Below are positions 5,640-6,963 of a stretch of 6,963 nt of DNA, one piece after another. Position numbers and translations under genes: made by a program. Origin of the DNA: an uncultured Lachnospiraceae bacterium (lineage in GTDB: Bacteria; Bacillota; Clostridia; Lachnospirales; Lachnospiraceae); NCBI GenBank assembly GCA_910577735.1, contig CAJTOO010000002.1:24847-31809 (forward strand). The letters are read 5' to 3'. Position 1 is the first letter of the stretch. Each line of letters opens with the position of its first letter. Under the pieces are notes generated by a model. It was not told the DNA's origin, made no database searches, and saw nothing but the letters and a program-made list of their open reading frames with translations.

Positions 5640-6448
5640 TGGATTCTCACACGACACAATTGCATGTCAATGGAGCGGTGCTTAAGAATATCGCCTATGT
5701 CACCATGTTTATTGATCATTTCTTCGCGGTCATCATGCAGGAATATTTATGGAGGACGGCAGTGGATGGTGTCTGGGATCCACAGCTTACGGTGCTGTAC
5801 CGGGCAGGGAGAGCGGTGGGCCGGATTGCCTTTATTCTCTTTGCACACCAGATTGTGGAGGGATTTTTACATACCAGGAGCAGAGGGAAATTTCTGATGC
5901 GGCTGGGATTGTTTGCGCTGGTGTCCGAGATGCCGTTTGATTTGGCGTTCTCAGGGACGATAATTGACTGGAACAGTCAAAATGTATTTTGTACCTTGTT
6001 TATCGGGGTATTGGTCCTGACGGTGGGGGATGCACTGGCACGTTTTCAGGGAGTGATGTATGACGCCGGCAGATTTCTGGCGCTTCTGCTGGGGTGCCTT
6101 GCGGCATACTGGGGCAATACGGACTACCGGTATATGGGTGTTTTACTGATTTTCACATTTTATAAAGCCCATGACAGATGCCTGGCTGATAAGATAATGT
6201 TTGTGGGAAGCGTGATGCTGCTGGGAACCTGGAGCGCTAACTGTCTGCGGTATTTGAAGAGCGGCTATACCGTGTTGGAACTGTTTCTTGTTTCCATGCG
6301 GGAGATGTATGGGGTGGTAGCCTTTCTCCCGATTGCTTTTTACGATGGAAAAAGAGGGCGTCAGCTGCCCAAATGGTTCTGTTACGGATTTTATCCGCTG
6401 CATCTGTTGTTCTTGTATGGAGCGGCGCTATATGTGTACGATAGATAG
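5636..6448 (+). CDS. TraX-family integral membrane protein
   Basis: This 270-residue polytopic membrane protein belongs to the TraX family (PF05857). Family marks are the N-terminal VLKNIAYVTMFIDH (15-28), VGRIAFILFAHQIVEGFLHTR (61-81), MRLGLFALVSEMPFDLAF (88-105), NVFCTLFIGVL (116-126), YRYMGVLLIF (164-173), and the closing WFCYGFYPLHLLFLY (247-261). About 7-8 hydrophobic segments are visible. TraX of F plasmid is linked to N-acetylation of pilin, but chromosomal Firmicutes copies are widespread, resemble membrane acyltransferases and have no settled role. ATG 5636 was preferred because it forms an ATGA overlap with the regulator's stop and has AGGTGA (5626-5631) at ideal spacing. An in-frame ATG at 5618 with a weaker GAAGAGG is the alternative. 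No conjugation genes are nearby. Confidence 0.9.
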   Translation: MMDSHTTQLHVNGAVLKNIAYVTMFIDHFFAVIMQEYLWRTAVDGVWDPQLTVLYRAGRAVGRIAFILFAHQIVEGFLHTRSRGKFLMRLGLFALVSEMPFDLAFSGTIIDWNSQNVFCTLFIGVLVLTVGDALARFQGVMYDAGRFLALLLGCLAAYWGNTDYRYMGVLLIFTFYKAHDRCLADKIMFVGSVMLLGTWSANCLRYLKSGYTVLELFLVSMREMYGVVAFLPIAFYDGKRGRQLPKWFCYGFYPLHLLFLYGAALYVYDR

Positions 6449-6481
6449 ATGCGCCTGAGACGGCATGGGGGTTGATGATAT

Positions 6482-6937
6482 ATGAAGAAGCATATAAAGC
6501 AGGCCGCAGGGCGGATTGGGAAGGATATCAGACAATTTGGCCTGGCAGTGGTGGTGCTGCTCATTTATATGACCGTGGTCAGCCAGATTTTCGGTGCTTT
6601 TTGCCCGGTACGCCTGTTTACGGGACTGCCCTGTCCAGGCTGCGGGATAACCAGGGCGGCAGTATTTCTCATGACCTGCAGATGGCAGCAGGCCTGGCAG
6701 ATGAATCCGGTGGTATTCCCGGTGGTGGCGGCAGCGCTTTATTTTGCTGTCAACCGCTATCTTCTGGACAAAGAGGCCAAAGGCATGAAATGGCTTATCG
6801 CGGTCATTGCAGTGCTGCTGGTGGCAGTATATGTTGAACACATGGTCAGGTATTTCCCCGGCAGAGAACCCTACAGCTATCTGCCAGGGAATATTCTTGA
6901 AAGGATGATTCCCGCCTATCCTAACATCTGGAGGTAA
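6482..6937 (+). CDS. DUF2752 membrane protein with CPxR-PCPGCG motif
   Basis: This 151-residue protein belongs to the DUF2752 family (PF10825). A hydrophobic helix at about 19-38 leads into the diagnostic CPVRLFTGLPCPGCGITRA (41-59), with Cys41, Cys51 and Cys54. These may bind metal or form a membrane-embedded site; the function is not known. A NPVVFPVVAAALYF helix follows (about 75-90), then a third TM helix near 103-118. The C-terminus ends with PAYPNIWR, of a kind often seen in this family. The gene starts 33 bp after traX-like, in the same direction; GGGGG (6467-6471) is a weak ribosome binding site 10 nt upstream. Its position suggests co-transcription with the XRE and TraX genes. No terminator is visible before the window ends. 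Confidence 0.88.
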   Translation: MKKHIKQAAGRIGKDIRQFGLAVVVLLIYMTVVSQIFGAFCPVRLFTGLPCPGCGITRAAVFLMTCRWQQAWQMNPVVFPVVAAALYFAVNRYLLDKEAKGMKWLIAVIAVLLVAVYVEHMVRYFPGREPYSYLPGNILERMIPAYPNIWR

Positions 6938-6963
6938 AGTGAAGTAAAATCCGAAGGGGAAAA

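Noticed and set aside
5636..6448. Evidence of a conjugative element from the TraX match
   Set aside because: TraX-family proteins are common on Clostridia chromosomes. No relaxase, coupling protein, integrase or attachment repeats are seen in the window.

Overview
The window looks like chromosomal DNA of a gut-type clostridium, most likely Lachnospiraceae. The basis is moderate GC, strong AGGAGG-type ribosome binding sites on nearly every gene, TTGACA/TATAAT-like promoters, and a hairpin-rich intergenic repeat of a kind I associate with this family. The taxonomic call is an inference; there is no rRNA or other marker gene here.

Left part (1-1861): an array of 117-bp direct repeats (two full copies and one truncated copy) carries terminator-like hairpins. 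It abuts a 13-codon leader ORF followed by mutually exclusive 10-11 bp RNA stems, then a 12-TM major facilitator efflux pump of the MefA/DHA3 type (456-1745) closed by a strong hairpin terminator. The leader plus alternative stems has the layout of a translational attenuator, as in antibiotic-inducible resistance genes, and is the most interesting signal in the window.

Middle (1862-3447): a convergent minus-strand nitroreductase-family gene with its own promoter, then about 500 bp without an intact recognisable gene. That stretch seems to hold decayed coding DNA, including a piece resembling the C-terminal tail of a LacI-family regulator. It is followed by a family-6 (hypoxanthine/deoxyinosine) DNA glycosylase on the plus strand.

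Right part (3448-6963): a small possible ORF, a highly charged coiled-coil protein of unknown function, and a new transcription unit starting at an extended -10 promoter (4502-4530). That unit encodes an XRE-type helix-turn-helix regulator with a long helical C-terminal part, a TraX-family membrane protein (ATGA overlap) and a DUF2752 membrane protein with a Cys-rich CPxR...PCPGCG motif. The last three genes are tightly packed and probably co-transcribed. No mobile element, CRISPR array, tRNA or rRNA was recognised.
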